Below, piece by piece: positions 25,368-35,494 of a stretch of DNA of 64,000 nucleotides. The notes below the pieces were generated by a model. That model saw only the letters and a program-made list of their open reading frames with translations. It ran no database searches and was not told the origin of the DNA. Source of the DNA: Corallincola holothuriorum (GTDB lineage: Bacteria; Pseudomonadota; Gammaproteobacteria; Enterobacterales; Neiellaceae); NCBI RefSeq assembly GCF_003336225.1, contig NZ_QPID01000011.1:1-64000 (forward strand). The letters are read 5' to 3'. Position 1 is the first letter of the stretch. Every line of letters starts with the position of its first letter. A program made the translations under genes and the position numbers.

Positions 25368-26545
25368 GGGTGATTCAGCGAATGAAGGCATTGTACAGCG
25401 TGGCTTTGGTTGCTGTTCTGCTGGCTGGGTGTGCCAGTAACAGTAATCAATCAATCGATAATTCTCAGACGTTAGCCTCCAACAATGACGATATAAAGCA
25501 AGTTCATACCGAGCTGGCGAACCCGATATTTGGTAGCCCGCGTTTCTTCCAAGCGTTTGCGGAAAGTGCAACCGAATCAGTCAATGATGCTTACCGAGAG
25601 TATAAAGATCCCACTGCGGTTGCTGATTATGTGCAGTATAGAATTCAACAGGATGGTCAACCTGCTGAGGTTAGTGAGGGCTTTTTGGGATTGGAGTGGG
25701 GTGAATTTGGCGAAGGAGCGCTCGATCGGCACTTCATTGACGGCGGTATCGATACGGAATGGGAGTTTATCGACAGCTATGTTAGCGATGGCTATACCGA
25801 CAGCTATTATGCTGTACATGCCCAGCAAGGGATCGAATATATTAATATCGTTTGGCAGAATGCAACGCCGGCGATTGTTGATCTGCATAAGATTATCTAT
25901 CGCTTCAGCCTATTCGACTCGTTTATTGGCGTTGATAGGTTCATGGAGTCTGAGCAATATGAGATGAGTCAAAGAGCTTATTTCATTCATGCATACAAGG
26001 CGCTCAATAAAGGGGATCTTCAGCAGTTTAAAATTCGCTATGAGGGCTTACCGGAAGAGCTAAGGCAGCACCCTTTGCTGGTTGATAAGTTAGTGCGATG
26101 GGCGGTTTTAGATGATTCTGGTCAATGGAAGCAGATGATTAGAAAAGTTGCTGTGAAAGCTGAGCCTCACAGCCAGTTTTATAACTACTACCTATTGACT
26201 AATCAGACAGAAAAGGCTCTTGCGGCATTAGATACCTTACCTCCAACTATTCAAGAGTATGGTGGGGTGAACGTTGAGCGAGCGGTTCTCTATTATGAAC
26301 TGAATGAGTTAGATAGAGCTGCGTTATTGGTTAACCAGGCAATATTAAGTGATCCTTACTTGGTGCTGCCGTACTACGTCAAACTGATGGTTGCACTTAA
26401 GCGGGACGACCAAAAGAGTGTGCTACTGACGTTGGAAGTACTCAAAGCACGCTTCAATGTTGAGTATGACAAAGAATCGTTCTTGGAAATTGACGACGCT
26501 GAGGGCTTTCTTAGTTCAAGCTATGCTGCGCACTATTTTGGTTAG
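25364..26545 (+). CDS. Lipoprotein with helical repeats, 393 aa
   Basis: The signal peptide ends in a lipobox (VLLAGC, Cys about residue 23), so the product is a lipoprotein. The acidic body has a beta-rich first half and TPR-like helices from about residue 205 (AYFIHAYKALNKGDLQQFKIRYEGLP ... ALAALDTLPPTIQEYGG). The ATG overlaps the stop of the transglutaminase-like gene by four bases; an internal ATG at 25382 with GAGGG upstream is an alternative that keeps the signal peptide. The overlap argues that the two proteins form an envelope pair. No family name is recognised. Confidence 0.75.
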   Translation: MRVIQRMKALYSVALVAVLLAGCASNSNQSIDNSQTLASNNDDIKQVHTELANPIFGSPRFFQAFAESATESVNDAYREYKDPTAVADYVQYRIQQDGQPAEVSEGFLGLEWGEFGEGALDRHFIDGGIDTEWEFIDSYVSDGYTDSYYAVHAQQGIEYINIVWQNATPAIVDLHKIIYRFSLFDSFIGVDRFMESEQYEMSQRAYFIHAYKALNKGDLQQFKIRYEGLPEELRQHPLLVDKLVRWAVLDDSGQWKQMIRKVAVKAEPHSQFYNYYLLTNQTEKALAALDTLPPTIQEYGGVNVERAVLYYELNELDRAALLVNQAILSDPYLVLPYYVKLMVALKRDDQKSVLLTLEVLKARFNVEYDKESFLEIDDAEGFLSSSYAAHYFG

Positions 26546-26575
26546 TGGTGATTAACTCAGTGATTTAACGCAGCT

Positions 26576-26607
26576 AAAAAAAGGCGAGTTATTAACTCGC
26601 CTTTTTT
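26576..26607. terminator. Bidirectional terminator
   Basis: GGCGAGTT and AACTCGCC (26583-26601) form a stem with A-run left and T-run right, so it can stop the lipoprotein transcript and the convergent amidohydrolase transcript. Confidence 0.85.
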
Positions 26608-26630
26608 ATGGGAAGTGGGCTTTGCTTTAG

Positions 26631-27932
26631 CTATTTCCTTTGCTGCAAATAATCCACCGCTAACTGCGTCATGGTTTGTGTGCCCACGGTGAGTGCGGAC
26701 TCGTCGACATAGAAGCGGGGAGAGTGATTACTTGGAGCTGTCAGAGGGTTCTGCTCTGCCGGCGTGACGCCCAGGAAGTAGAAGAATCCTGGCACTTCTT
26801 GGGCGTAGTAGGAAAAGTCTTCCGCACCGGTGATGAGCCCCATCTCTCTTACATTGTCTTTGCCTGCCACGGTATTAAAACGCTCAACGACAAAATCTGT
26901 CAGTGATTTGTTGTTAACGGTGACGGGGTAGCCCTTGAAAATGGTGACCTCAGCTTTGGCACCCGCGCTTTCTGCGACTAGCTTGGCGGTATGCTCAAGC
27001 TTTTCGTGGATCTGCTCGCGGATCCCCATGTCAAAGTTACGGATCGTGCCGATCAACTCAACACTGTCGGGAATGATGTTATTGCGAATGCCGCCGTCAA
27101 TAACGCCAAATGAGATCACCGAAGGTGCTTTAGTTACATCAACCTGCCGACTGGCAATGGTTTGTACCGCCATCACGATCTGTGACGACACCACTATGGG
27201 GTCAACACCACCCCATGGGCGAGAACCGTGGGTTTGTTTGCCGTGTACGGTAATTTTGAAACGGTCTGCACTGGCCATGGCTGGGCCGCTGCGATAGCCA
27301 ATTACGCCTGCGGGCAGGGTGGAGGTGACGTGTTGGCCAAACACCGCGACCGGTTGGTGCTTCTCAAATAGACCTTGCTTGAGCATCAAAGCTGCCCCGC
27401 CTTCCTCCCCTTCTGGGGCGCCCTCTTCTGCAGGCTGGAAGATAAATACCACTTTTCCGGGCAGTTGCGATTTGAGTGCGACTAGGTTCTTCGCTGTGCC
27501 CATCAACATCGCAACGTGGGTATCGTGACCACAAGCATGCATGACACCAACTTTTTGACCTCTAAATTCGGAGGTGGCTTTTGATGCGAATGGCAGGTCA
27601 ACCTGTTCGGTGACCGGTAACGCATCCATATCGGCACGTAGCGCTATCGTTGGGCCGGGCAGGCCGCCTTCAAGCACGGCGACAACACCGGTATGGGCTA
27701 TGCCTGTTTCAACGGTCAAACCCAGCGCTTTCATCTGCTTGGCGATATAGACACTGGTTTCAAATTCGCGGTTACTGAGTTCTGGGTGTTGGTGCAGGTG
27801 GCGACGCCATTCAATGACTTGTGCTTCGGATGCGCTATTAAGTTTGGCTACGGCGGTTGGTTCAATCTGTGTCGCATCGACGGTCATGGCGCTAGCAAGC
27901 AGTGCCGTCGCAAGAATAGTGGATGTTTTCAT
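26631..27932 (-). CDS. M20 family amidohydrolase/peptidase, exported
   Basis: This 433-aa metallohydrolase has a signal peptide (residues 1-20, ending VDA). The dinuclear-metal ligands appear as MHACGHDTHVAML (about 132) and QPAEEGAPEGEEGG (~165). TGAEDFSYY (~390) is the late histidine/Asp site seen in the IAA-amino-acid hydrolase/hippuricase branch (AmhX, HipO). It likely removes an acyl group from amino acids, or trims a small peptide, in the periplasm. Unlike most family members it carries an export signal. Substrate not determinable. It stands alone and converges on the lipoprotein gene. Confidence 0.85.
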   Translation of the reverse strand: MKTSTILATALLASAMTVDATQIEPTAVAKLNSASEAQVIEWRRHLHQHPELSNREFETSVYIAKQMKALGLTVETGIAHTGVVAVLEGGLPGPTIALRADMDALPVTEQVDLPFASKATSEFRGQKVGVMHACGHDTHVAMLMGTAKNLVALKSQLPGKVVFIFQPAEEGAPEGEEGGAALMLKQGLFEKHQPVAVFGQHVTSTLPAGVIGYRSGPAMASADRFKITVHGKQTHGSRPWGGVDPIVVSSQIVMAVQTIASRQVDVTKAPSVISFGVIDGGIRNNIIPDSVELIGTIRNFDMGIREQIHEKLEHTAKLVAESAGAKAEVTIFKGYPVTVNNKSLTDFVVERFNTVAGKDNVREMGLITGAEDFSYYAQEVPGFFYFLGVTPAEQNPLTAPSNHSPRFYVDESALTVGTQTMTQLAVDYLQQRK

Positions 27933-28058
27933 ATCGGTTCCCTGGAAAGGAGTTGATTGTTCAACGCATCTTTATTGTTTTTGTGCGTTTTATTTAGCCG
28001 TTCCAGAGTAGAGAGTTTGCCGCTCACTGTCATTACTGTGAGCGGCAGAAAGAGAAAA

Positions 28059-28427
28059 CTATAGTGCGGGCGGATGGCTTAGATCGGCCAGTTCTCTGTA
28101 CAGTAGATCTTCATCGCCGACATTTAACTCAATCAGGCGCTTAAGGTGGGAGACACTTTCGATCCCGATATGGTGGCAATTCCAACCTAAATAATGAGCC
28201 CGTTGATGGGATAGCTCTACTTCCATCTCTATTTCGACATCAGAGCCGTCTAAATGAAAACAGAGTTTATAGTCAGCGTCTTCGTCGTAAACCCAATCTT
28301 TGGGTTCAGCCACCAATGCGCCTTTTAGAGACAGGTCGATCAGCTCAGTGCTAACGCTTTTATCACCAGTGACAATATTGACCGGTGTTGAGAATACGAT
28401 TCGGGTAAATCTTCTTTTTTCGAGCAT
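28059..28427 (-). CDS. Small PilZ-domain protein, 122 aa
   Basis: The single PilZ domain shows the RxxxR motif as RRFTR (residues 4-8) and the D-x-S-x-x-G motif as DLSLKGALV (about 47-55), the c-di-GMP contact points. It is a stand-alone adaptor of the YcgR-like kind with no output domain, so its partner is unknown. There is no operon mate. The window also has a double-PilZ protein (16066-18531) and an EAL protein, so c-di-GMP signalling is well represented. Confidence 0.85.
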   Translation of the reverse strand: MLEKRRFTRIVFSTPVNIVTGDKSVSTELIDLSLKGALVAEPKDWVYDEDADYKLCFHLDGSDVEIEMEVELSHQRAHYLGWNCHHIGIESVSHLKRLIELNVGDEDLLYRELADLSHPPAL

Positions 28428-28579
28428 CAGGTTTTAAATCCATACATTCGGCAGAGACCAATGTTACCTAGCAATCATAGTCAGCCCTGTGTCTGTTGAG
28501 AAGCCAGGTGAGTGATTGAGTCCTGCCTCAGATCACAGGCTTTGCAAATAGATCGTGGCGAAACAGCGTTTTAGAGCAT

Positions 28580-28606
28580 AAAAAAGCCCAGACGAGTCTG
28601 GGCTTT
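28580..28606 (-). terminator. ettA terminator
   Basis: AAAGCCCAGA and TCTGGGCTTT pair with a four-base loop, with a U-run on the minus-strand transcript, 18 bases after the ettA stop. Confidence 0.85.
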
Positions 28607-28623
28607 CACGACCAACAGAGAGG

Positions 28624-30288
28624 TTAGCCAATCTTCTTATACTTGATGCGATGGGGTTCGATCGCTTCTGGCCCAAGGGTTTTCTTTAACCAGGTTTCGT
28701 AGTCAGAGAAGTTACCTTCGAAGAAGTTAATCTTACCTTCGTCACGATAGTCGAGTATGTGAGTGGCGATACGGTCAAGGAACCAGCGATCGTGCGAGAT
28801 AACCAGGGCGCAGCCCGGGAAGTCCAGCAGCGCATTTTCTAATGCACGCAAGGTTTCAACGTCAAGGTCGTTGGTCGGTTCATCCAACAGGATGGTGTTA
28901 CCACCGGCTTTAAGTAGCTTGGCCAGATGCACACGGTTACGTTCACCACCAGACAACTCACCAATCCGTTTGTTTTGGTCGCCACCTTTGAAGTTAAAAC
29001 GGCCGACATAGGCGCGGCTGTTGATCTCGACGTTACCGACAGTGAGGATGTCTGCGCCTTCTGAGATCTCTTCCCACACGCTCTTTGTGTCATCCATGGT
29101 GTCACGGAACTGTTCTACGGCAGCCAGTTCCACTGTGTCACCTATGGTGACCGCACCGGAATCGGGTTGCTCTTGCCCTAATAACATACGGAACAGGGTC
29201 GATTTACCGGCACCGTTAGCGCCGATAATGCCAACAATGGCTCCTTTAGGTATGCTGAAACTGAGGTCATCAATGAGCAGCCGGTCACCATAGCCTTTCG
29301 ACAAATGCTCAACATCGATCACTTTGTCGCCTAAACGTGGACCGGGCGGGATATAGAGCTGGTTCGTTTCATTCCGTTTCTGGAAATCTTTATTTTGTAG
29401 CTCTTCAAAGCGTGCCATACGGGCTTTACTTTTTGCCTGACGACCTTTGGGGTTGGTGCGAACCCACTCCAATTCTGCTTCGATCGACTTCTGGCGCGCT
29501 TTCTCAGAGGAGGCTTCTTGCGCCAAACGCTGATCTTTCTGTTCTAACCAACTGGAATAGTTGCCCTCCCAAGGAATGCCCTGGCCACGGTCAAGTTCGA
29601 GGATCCAGCCCGCGACGTTATCGAGGAAGTAACGGTCGTGGGTGATCGCCACCACGGTGCCGGAATAGTCGTGCAGGAAGCGCTCCAGCCAGGCCACTGA
29701 TTCCGCATCTAAGTGGTTGGTTGGTTCGTCGAGTAGCAACATGTCTGGGTGTGCCAACAATAAGCGGCACAGGGCGACGCGGCGCCTTTCACCACCTGAC
29801 AACACCTCAATTTTGGTGTCCCACTCAGGTAAACGCAGGGCGTCGGCGGCACGTTCGAGGGCGTTATCCAGGTTATGCGCATCTGATGTGGCCAGGATCG
29901 CCTCTAATTCGCCTTGCTCTTTGGCCAGCGCATCAAAGTCGGCATCCGGCTCGGCATAAGCGGCGTAGATAGCGTCCAGTCGAGTCATCGCATCTTTAAT
30001 ATGGGCGACAGACTCTTCGACGATTTCACGAACGGTTTTGTTTGGGTCTAGTTCCGGCTCCTGTGGCAGGTAACCGATGTTGAGTCCCGGCATGGGGCGG
30101 GCTTCACCCTCAAACTCGGTATCGACCCCAGCCATAATGCGCAGCAGGGTGGATTTACCTGCGCCATTAAGACCAAGTACACCAATTTTGGCGCCTGGGA
30201 AAAAGGAAAGGGAAATATCCTTAAGGATGTGACGCTTTGGTGGAACGATTTTCCCCAAGCGGTGCATTGTAAAGACGTATTCAGCCAT
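28624..30288 (-). CDS. ettA: Energy-dependent translational throttle protein EttA
   Basis: This ABC-F protein binds the ribosome E site and gates entry into elongation by ATP/ADP ratio. It has two ABC cassettes: Walker A GLNGAGKST (about 41) with LSGGERRRVAL and LLLDEPTNHLD, and GANGAGKST (about 357) with LSGGERNRVHL and LLDEPTNDLD. An arm and a linker (KARQKSIEAELEWVRTNPKG...) lie between. The start is at MAEYVFTMHRLGK, which matches the E. coli start; longer in-frame ATGs at 30336 and 30315 have no ribosome site. Length 554 (E. coli 555). Confidence 0.93.
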   Translation of the reverse strand: MAEYVFTMHRLGKIVPPKRHILKDISLSFFPGAKIGVLGLNGAGKSTLLRIMAGVDTEFEGEARPMPGLNIGYLPQEPELDPNKTVREIVEESVAHIKDAMTRLDAIYAAYAEPDADFDALAKEQGELEAILATSDAHNLDNALERAADALRLPEWDTKIEVLSGGERRRVALCRLLLAHPDMLLLDEPTNHLDAESVAWLERFLHDYSGTVVAITHDRYFLDNVAGWILELDRGQGIPWEGNYSSWLEQKDQRLAQEASSEKARQKSIEAELEWVRTNPKGRQAKSKARMARFEELQNKDFQKRNETNQLYIPPGPRLGDKVIDVEHLSKGYGDRLLIDDLSFSIPKGAIVGIIGANGAGKSTLFRMLLGQEQPDSGAVTIGDTVELAAVEQFRDTMDDTKSVWEEISEGADILTVGNVEINSRAYVGRFNFKGGDQNKRIGELSGGERNRVHLAKLLKAGGNTILLDEPTNDLDVETLRALENALLDFPGCALVISHDRWFLDRIATHILDYRDEGKINFFEGNFSDYETWLKKTLGPEAIEPHRIKYKKIG

Positions 30289-30517
30289 ATCTGCCGGACA
30301 ACTCTTGTTAGTCATTAAGGGAGGATTACGGCGCAATAGTTTAGCTGAATCTGACGGGGATAACAGTGATTTGCGTTAAGCATGGCTTTTGCAGCGAAGA
30401 TCTTCCTTTACTCATTCTGATCCTACGTTTTCTGGTGAAAAGCCATTCTGTTGACTAAAATTCAATCACTTAAGTTGAAATCAACATAAGCCGTTTATCT
30501 TACACAGGAATGGTCAG

Positions 30518-33500
30518 ATGATCGTTAAGGTCAACCGGACGACCACGGCACTGTTGTTTTCCCTGTCGTTGCTGTTAATTGGGGCACCAGTCGCTTGGCT
30601 GTTATACGCAAAGTTTCAAAGTAACGAACGCTATCTTCAGCATCGGTCGTTCGCGGTGCTGCATCAAACGCGTACCCACCTCGATAATAAATTCAAAGCG
30701 TTAGCTGGGTTGTTTCAACGCCTGCCAAAAGCCAGCTTATGCGCGTCTTCGCTCTCTCCTGAACATATTCAACAGATCAAAGCTTCATCACCAGCGTTTA
30801 AGGAGGAGCTACATAGCTTTATTCTGGAGGGTAATGCTTACATTGATGGTGATTTTGATGATGAGTTAGCGGAAGTGCTGGGTTATGAACTGGGTATTGA
30901 TGCTGAGAACGATGACTTTGAGTCCCTCTACAACGAGGTATGTCCTAAGCCGGATTCTGGCGTAGCGGCTGATAAAGTATGCGCACTGTTTAATGAATAT
31001 AAAGCGATCCCCAAGCCCAAATATAGCGATAAAACCGCTTATTCGGACGAGGGTGAGTCTAGGGTAGAGGGCGATGATGCGCTTGTTCATGGCATCAATG
31101 CATTAGGCTCATGGGGCTGTCGCATAGGTGTCTTTGCCGACAGTAAGTCGATGCGAGCATCTGGCGCGTTCGAAACCCAACTGCTGCTGTCGGAGATTCA
31201 GCATGAGTTGTTCTCATTTTTGGATGAGATCATCTCATTGGCAAAAACGGGTGCCGGTGATCCTCGTCAGGAGCTAGCGCCTACCTCGCAACGGTTTGTC
31301 GAGCAGGTTGACTCAATTGATCTGGCCAGTGAGGCTTTTGTTGCTGACAAAAAAGAGCAGCAACGAGGGGACTTTTTACAACGCCTTAAGCGCAACTCTT
31401 TAATCTCATCCGCGGAGGTTTATTTTTCCGGGCAACAGAACTGGTTTCCGTTAGACAGTGAAAGCAGTACGGCGGCCTGCAAAGCCAATGCAGATCGTCC
31501 CTTTGTTCGGTTTATGGGCGGGGCGCGAGGGTTCTGGATGATGCGTTGTCTGGCGCAGCAGAACAGTAGCAGTGCAACACCTTTTGTCGATCGGAATTAT
31601 TTCAGCTTTGATACCCGTGAGCTATTAAAAGACACTCCCAGCGTGTCGCCCTTTGACCTCATGATGCTGGTTAACATCGATGGCGGCGTGATCACCACGG
31701 TAAAAAGCTCTGTCGAAGATGTCGATGCATCCACGTCGTTTAATGACTCTCATTTCACCCATATTAATGATTTTCTCAAAAGTGCTGACGATAAGTCCAA
31801 GCGGGATTGGGAAGAGGCGATTAAGCCTTTGTACAAGGCGTTGCAGAGTGCGGCCAGTAGTAGTTCGACGAGTAGTAAAAGTACCCTCGAACGACTTCCA
31901 GTGGGGGCCGCAAGTAGCTTTGATATCACCATTGGTGAGATGCCATTTCGTCTTTATATCATGCCCTATGAGCTGCCTTATCCCGTTATTTCTCGGGGCA
32001 AATTGCAGCAAGGCTATTTGCTGTTAACCGGCTTGATCCCGATGGAGGAGGCGAGGGCGTCGAAGTTTTCCTTGTCGCCCTCAATGGCTGCAGCAACTTT
32101 GGGTGGAGTACTGTTGCTATTAGCATTGTGGCCGATTCTGCGTTTTCGCTTTATGGGCGTTAATCAAGCGATGGGGGCGAATGAGTTTCGTGTCGCATTG
32201 GCTGGCGTTGCTTTGTTTGCGATGACGATCACCCTCGCCATTACTGATCTGTTGGTTTACAGCAACTCGAAAGCGCATGTGCAGCGGCAACTGTATGAGA
32301 TTGCTGGGCAGGCGCGAACGCAGGTGGGCGACGAACTGACCCATAAGCGGCAACTGCTTACCCAGCTTTGGCAGAAGCAGTCGGAACAGCCGGTGGCGGT
32401 CAGTGATTTGCCCAGCGCTGATTATGGCCAACAGCAGCTGCAATGTGTGCAACCCCTGTCGGGCAGCGAAACAAATTATGAAACGGTTAACTGTATTCCG
32501 AAACAGATTGAGGCTTTACCGCCACTTGAACACTATTTCTTGCTGGACCCTGAAGGTAAACAGGTCGGGCCGTTTTACTCCTGGTATCCGTTTGATCTGC
32601 TCGACAATGAGCGTATTAGCTTAGCCACGCGCGAATATTTTTCTGCGCTGGCGTTGGACAAAGGCTGGCGTTCGCCCTTAGGTGGACATTTCTATGTCGA
32701 GCACATTTTCAGTTATTCCGATGGCTTGCGAAGCACAGTGACATCGATTGCTTTGCCGCCTAATCAATTTAACGCCAAGGTGGCAGTTGCTGAATTTCAT
32801 TTGGAAAACTTGCTCGAGCCGGTTTTGCCCTTTGGTTACAAACTGGCAATGGTGGAGAACCAGACTGGACGCGTACTTTATCATTCGCAGTCAGAGCTGA
32901 GTCTGTTAGAGAACTTTCTCGTGGCAACGGATCATGATCGGGATCTTAAGCTGGCCTTAAGTAGCCAGGAAGATATGACGCTGCGGGTAAATTATCAGGG
33001 TAAACCTCATTACCTAACGACAATGTCCTTAAATCAGTACGGCATTCCCTGGAGTGTGGTGGTGATGTACGACCACAGCCTGTTGCAGATTATCAACTTT
33101 AACGTGCTGCTGATGGTGCTGGTGAGCATGTTGGTGCTGCTGTTGTGCCTGGCGGCTTTTCTGTGGGTAGGAAAGGTGTTTACACCCGGCTTGAGCTGGT
33201 TGTGGCCTAACTACTATCGCCGCCCTGTCTATCCGTGGTTGGTGGGCACTGCCGTGCTTAGCTTGATACAAGGGGGCGTTTTTGGCTTTGGCGTCGAACA
33301 CGCCACGGTGCTGACCGTCTTGTACTGTTTGGTGTTGTTAATATTTAATTGGGCAAACCTCTGCTTGCAGGTGGCGCATGGTCCGTTAACCAGTGCGTGG
33401 CGCCGCTATGCACTGATTGCCATCGCCTTGGTCGCCGCATTGGCAGATATTATTGTGACGGTGCTGGTGTGGCAGCGCGAAGAAGCGTTTGGTTTGAATG

Positions 33501-35494
33501 CGGGCGTGGTTATCGGTGCTATGGCGTTGCAAGTGTTTATCATGGCTAAACAGTTGCAACGCTTTCCTCCATCACTGGAGCCTGCGCCTGGCTGGGTCAG
33601 TCGGGCTTGGGCGCAGCGACTTTACCCGTTACATGGTGGCCTGATGTTGGGGCTCGTGGTGGTACTGCCGACCCTCATTCTGTTTCAGCAAATATCTAAA
33701 CATCAGATCTATCTGTATAGCGAACTGTCGTCGATTGATATTGGCCAACAGTTCAATCAGCAGCTCGCAAAACGCCATTGGTTACTTGAAACCTTATATC
33801 CGAAACCCTCTGATGGTGGTCTGGGCACTGGAGATACGCCCAAAGTTAACTCCGATGGGGTATCAAAACATTGGTTGGCGACCCATTTCTTTGCTCAATC
33901 GAAACACGCATTTTTTACTGAGCAATCCAATGGCTGTGGTAACGGGGTGTTTGGTTTAGGCTGCATAAAGGATCAGGATTCAGATGGCTACTATGTGCGT
34001 TATGCCCGTATCAACAGTAGCAAAACAGTTGGTCATGCCAACGAGGAGAAATCTTTTCTGGTTCAAGATAAGGGTTTTTATGATTACTTGATTAGTTTAA
34101 CAACACCACTATCTGATTTTGCCGCGCGGATTGGTTTTCGGGCTGCAGGGAGAGAAACCGGAGCCTTGTCATCTATTCGCTATTGGACTGCGAAAGGTCT
34201 TTATCGCCCCTTGGATGCCGCCGAGGAGCCTGCTTTCATTATCCCGCTGTTACCGACTGCGCTGGCGATGATTCTGGAGTCTGTCTGGTTGATGGCGTTT
34301 GCGCTGCTTCTTATTGGCTGGATGCTGTACCGCGTATTCCGTTCGCTGGCGGAGCGCTGTCTTGGCTTGCTGGTACCTAGGGTGTTAAGCCAGAATTTCC
34401 CCAAACGTGGTTTAATGCGCCAGGTGCTTGAGAAAGCGACCCGTGTTCCCGGTGGGGTGTTAATGCTGTGGCCAGGTCAAAGAAAGCTGATGCGCTATCG
34501 CCGATGGCTTGGGACAGAGCATGGTATCCATTGGCTAGATCTGTCCGATCCTGATGCCGAGTTGCCGATGCGTTATGGCGATGGTGGTGTGACTTCGCCG
34601 CTGCCACGACTGGATGGCTGGGAAGTGGTGGTGTGTTACAACTTGGAAACGGCGGCAATGGACGAAAAGCTTCGTCGCAATGCGCTCTCGCTGCTTCAGC
34701 AATTGCTGGAACGACGCCAAAGTTTGGATGCGATGGGGTTTGTGGTGTGCTGTGAGCGCTCGCCGCTCTATCGTTTGATCCACAGTAATGCATACACAGA
34801 AAGCTTGGGAACGGCAGACAACGAAGTCCAGCAGTGGGCGCAGATGTTTAGTGGGTTAAGAAAATTCTACGCTTGGAGCCCCAGTCATCATGGGTTTGGC
34901 TTGATGCCAACCGATAATCCAAAGCAATACCACTACTTATTGAGCCGCCGGGAAGCCGCAGTTTGGCCTGATTTGAGGCTGGTGCATTTTGAGTTCAAAC
35001 GCTGGTATCAATCCCACCAACCCAAGCATTTTGAAGTGGAAGACTTGGAAACCTGGTATATCGCCAATGCCGGCAGTTTGTACCGCAGAAAATGGGAGCT
35101 TTGTACCCGAGATGAAAAAGTGGCGCTGTATCAATTAGCCAGCGGTAGCTTTATCAATTGCCACAATTTGGAGGTGATAGAGCATCTAGAGCGCGGCGGT
35201 TATATCGTCAGAGACCCGAGGTTACGTATCTGTAATCGCAGCTTTGCTCGATTTGTTTTAGCTGCGGAACGCAGTGAGGTGATGGAAATCTGGCTGCAGG
35301 AAGCCTCTGTTAGCCAGTGGAACGTAATCCGAATACCGTTACTGACGTTGATCGTGGTGGCGGTGGGAGCCATGCTCTATCTGTTTAATACTGAAATGGA
35401 AAGCATGGCTGCCGCACTGGCTGCCGCCCCTGCTATTTTAGCCATCTTGGCGAGAGGCATGGCCTTTGTTAGGGGAAGCCCACCTAACGACTAG
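30518..35494 (+). CDS. Giant multi-pass membrane protein with Cache-like and decayed P-loop domains
   Basis: It is 1658 aa. After one span (10-31) comes a ~490-residue periplasmic domain, two spans (~520-540 and 556-582), a second periplasmic domain (~585-855), five or so spans (~857-1080), a third outer domain (~1085-1240), and a span (~1245-1272). The second domain has a Cache-like segment (TREYFSALALDKGW, ~704). A cytoplasmic domain follows (1275-1600) that has the layout of a P-loop NTPase with lost motifs: LWPGQRKL where Walker A belongs (~1315) and VVVCYNLE where Walker B belongs (~1370). Then comes a winged-helix-like stretch (EKVALYQLASGSF ... HLERGGYIVRDPRL, ~1531-1565) and two C-terminal spans (1604-1650). 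I do not recognise the family; a transmembrane sensor of small ligands is the likeliest reading. No partner kinase is adjacent. Confidence 0.8.
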   Translation: MIVKVNRTTTALLFSLSLLLIGAPVAWLLYAKFQSNERYLQHRSFAVLHQTRTHLDNKFKALAGLFQRLPKASLCASSLSPEHIQQIKASSPAFKEELHSFILEGNAYIDGDFDDELAEVLGYELGIDAENDDFESLYNEVCPKPDSGVAADKVCALFNEYKAIPKPKYSDKTAYSDEGESRVEGDDALVHGINALGSWGCRIGVFADSKSMRASGAFETQLLLSEIQHELFSFLDEIISLAKTGAGDPRQELAPTSQRFVEQVDSIDLASEAFVADKKEQQRGDFLQRLKRNSLISSAEVYFSGQQNWFPLDSESSTAACKANADRPFVRFMGGARGFWMMRCLAQQNSSSATPFVDRNYFSFDTRELLKDTPSVSPFDLMMLVNIDGGVITTVKSSVEDVDASTSFNDSHFTHINDFLKSADDKSKRDWEEAIKPLYKALQSAASSSSTSSKSTLERLPVGAASSFDITIGEMPFRLYIMPYELPYPVISRGKLQQGYLLLTGLIPMEEARASKFSLSPSMAAATLGGVLLLLALWPILRFRFMGVNQAMGANEFRVALAGVALFAMTITLAITDLLVYSNSKAHVQRQLYEIAGQARTQVGDELTHKRQLLTQLWQKQSEQPVAVSDLPSADYGQQQLQCVQPLSGSETNYETVNCIPKQIEALPPLEHYFLLDPEGKQVGPFYSWYPFDLLDNERISLATREYFSALALDKGWRSPLGGHFYVEHIFSYSDGLRSTVTSIALPPNQFNAKVAVAEFHLENLLEPVLPFGYKLAMVENQTGRVLYHSQSELSLLENFLVATDHDRDLKLALSSQEDMTLRVNYQGKPHYLTTMSLNQYGIPWSVVVMYDHSLLQIINFNVLLMVLVSMLVLLLCLAAFLWVGKVFTPGLSWLWPNYYRRPVYPWLVGTAVLSLIQGGVFGFGVEHATVLTVLYCLVLLIFNWANLCLQVAHGPLTSAWRRYALIAIALVAALADIIVTVLVWQREEAFGLNAGVVIGAMALQVFIMAKQLQRFPPSLEPAPGWVSRAWAQRLYPLHGGLMLGLVVVLPTLILFQQISKHQIYLYSELSSIDIGQQFNQQLAKRHWLLETLYPKPSDGGLGTGDTPKVNSDGVSKHWLATHFFAQSKHAFFTEQSNGCGNGVFGLGCIKDQDSDGYYVRYARINSSKTVGHANEEKSFLVQDKGFYDYLISLTTPLSDFAARIGFRAAGRETGALSSIRYWTAKGLYRPLDAAEEPAFIIPLLPTALAMILESVWLMAFALLLIGWMLYRVFRSLAERCLGLLVPRVLSQNFPKRGLMRQVLEKATRVPGGVLMLWPGQRKLMRYRRWLGTEHGIHWLDLSDPDAELPMRYGDGGVTSPLPRLDGWEVVVCYNLETAAMDEKLRRNALSLLQQLLERRQSLDAMGFVVCCERSPLYRLIHSNAYTESLGTADNEVQQWAQMFSGLRKFYAWSPSHHGFGLMPTDNPKQYHYLLSRREAAVWPDLRLVHFEFKRWYQSHQPKHFEVEDLETWYIANAGSLYRRKWELCTRDEKVALYQLASGSFINCHNLEVIEHLERGGYIVRDPRLRICNRSFARFVLAAERSEVMEIWLQEASVSQWNVIRIPLLTLIVVAVGAMLYLFNTEMESMAAALAAAPAILAILARGMAFVRGSPPND

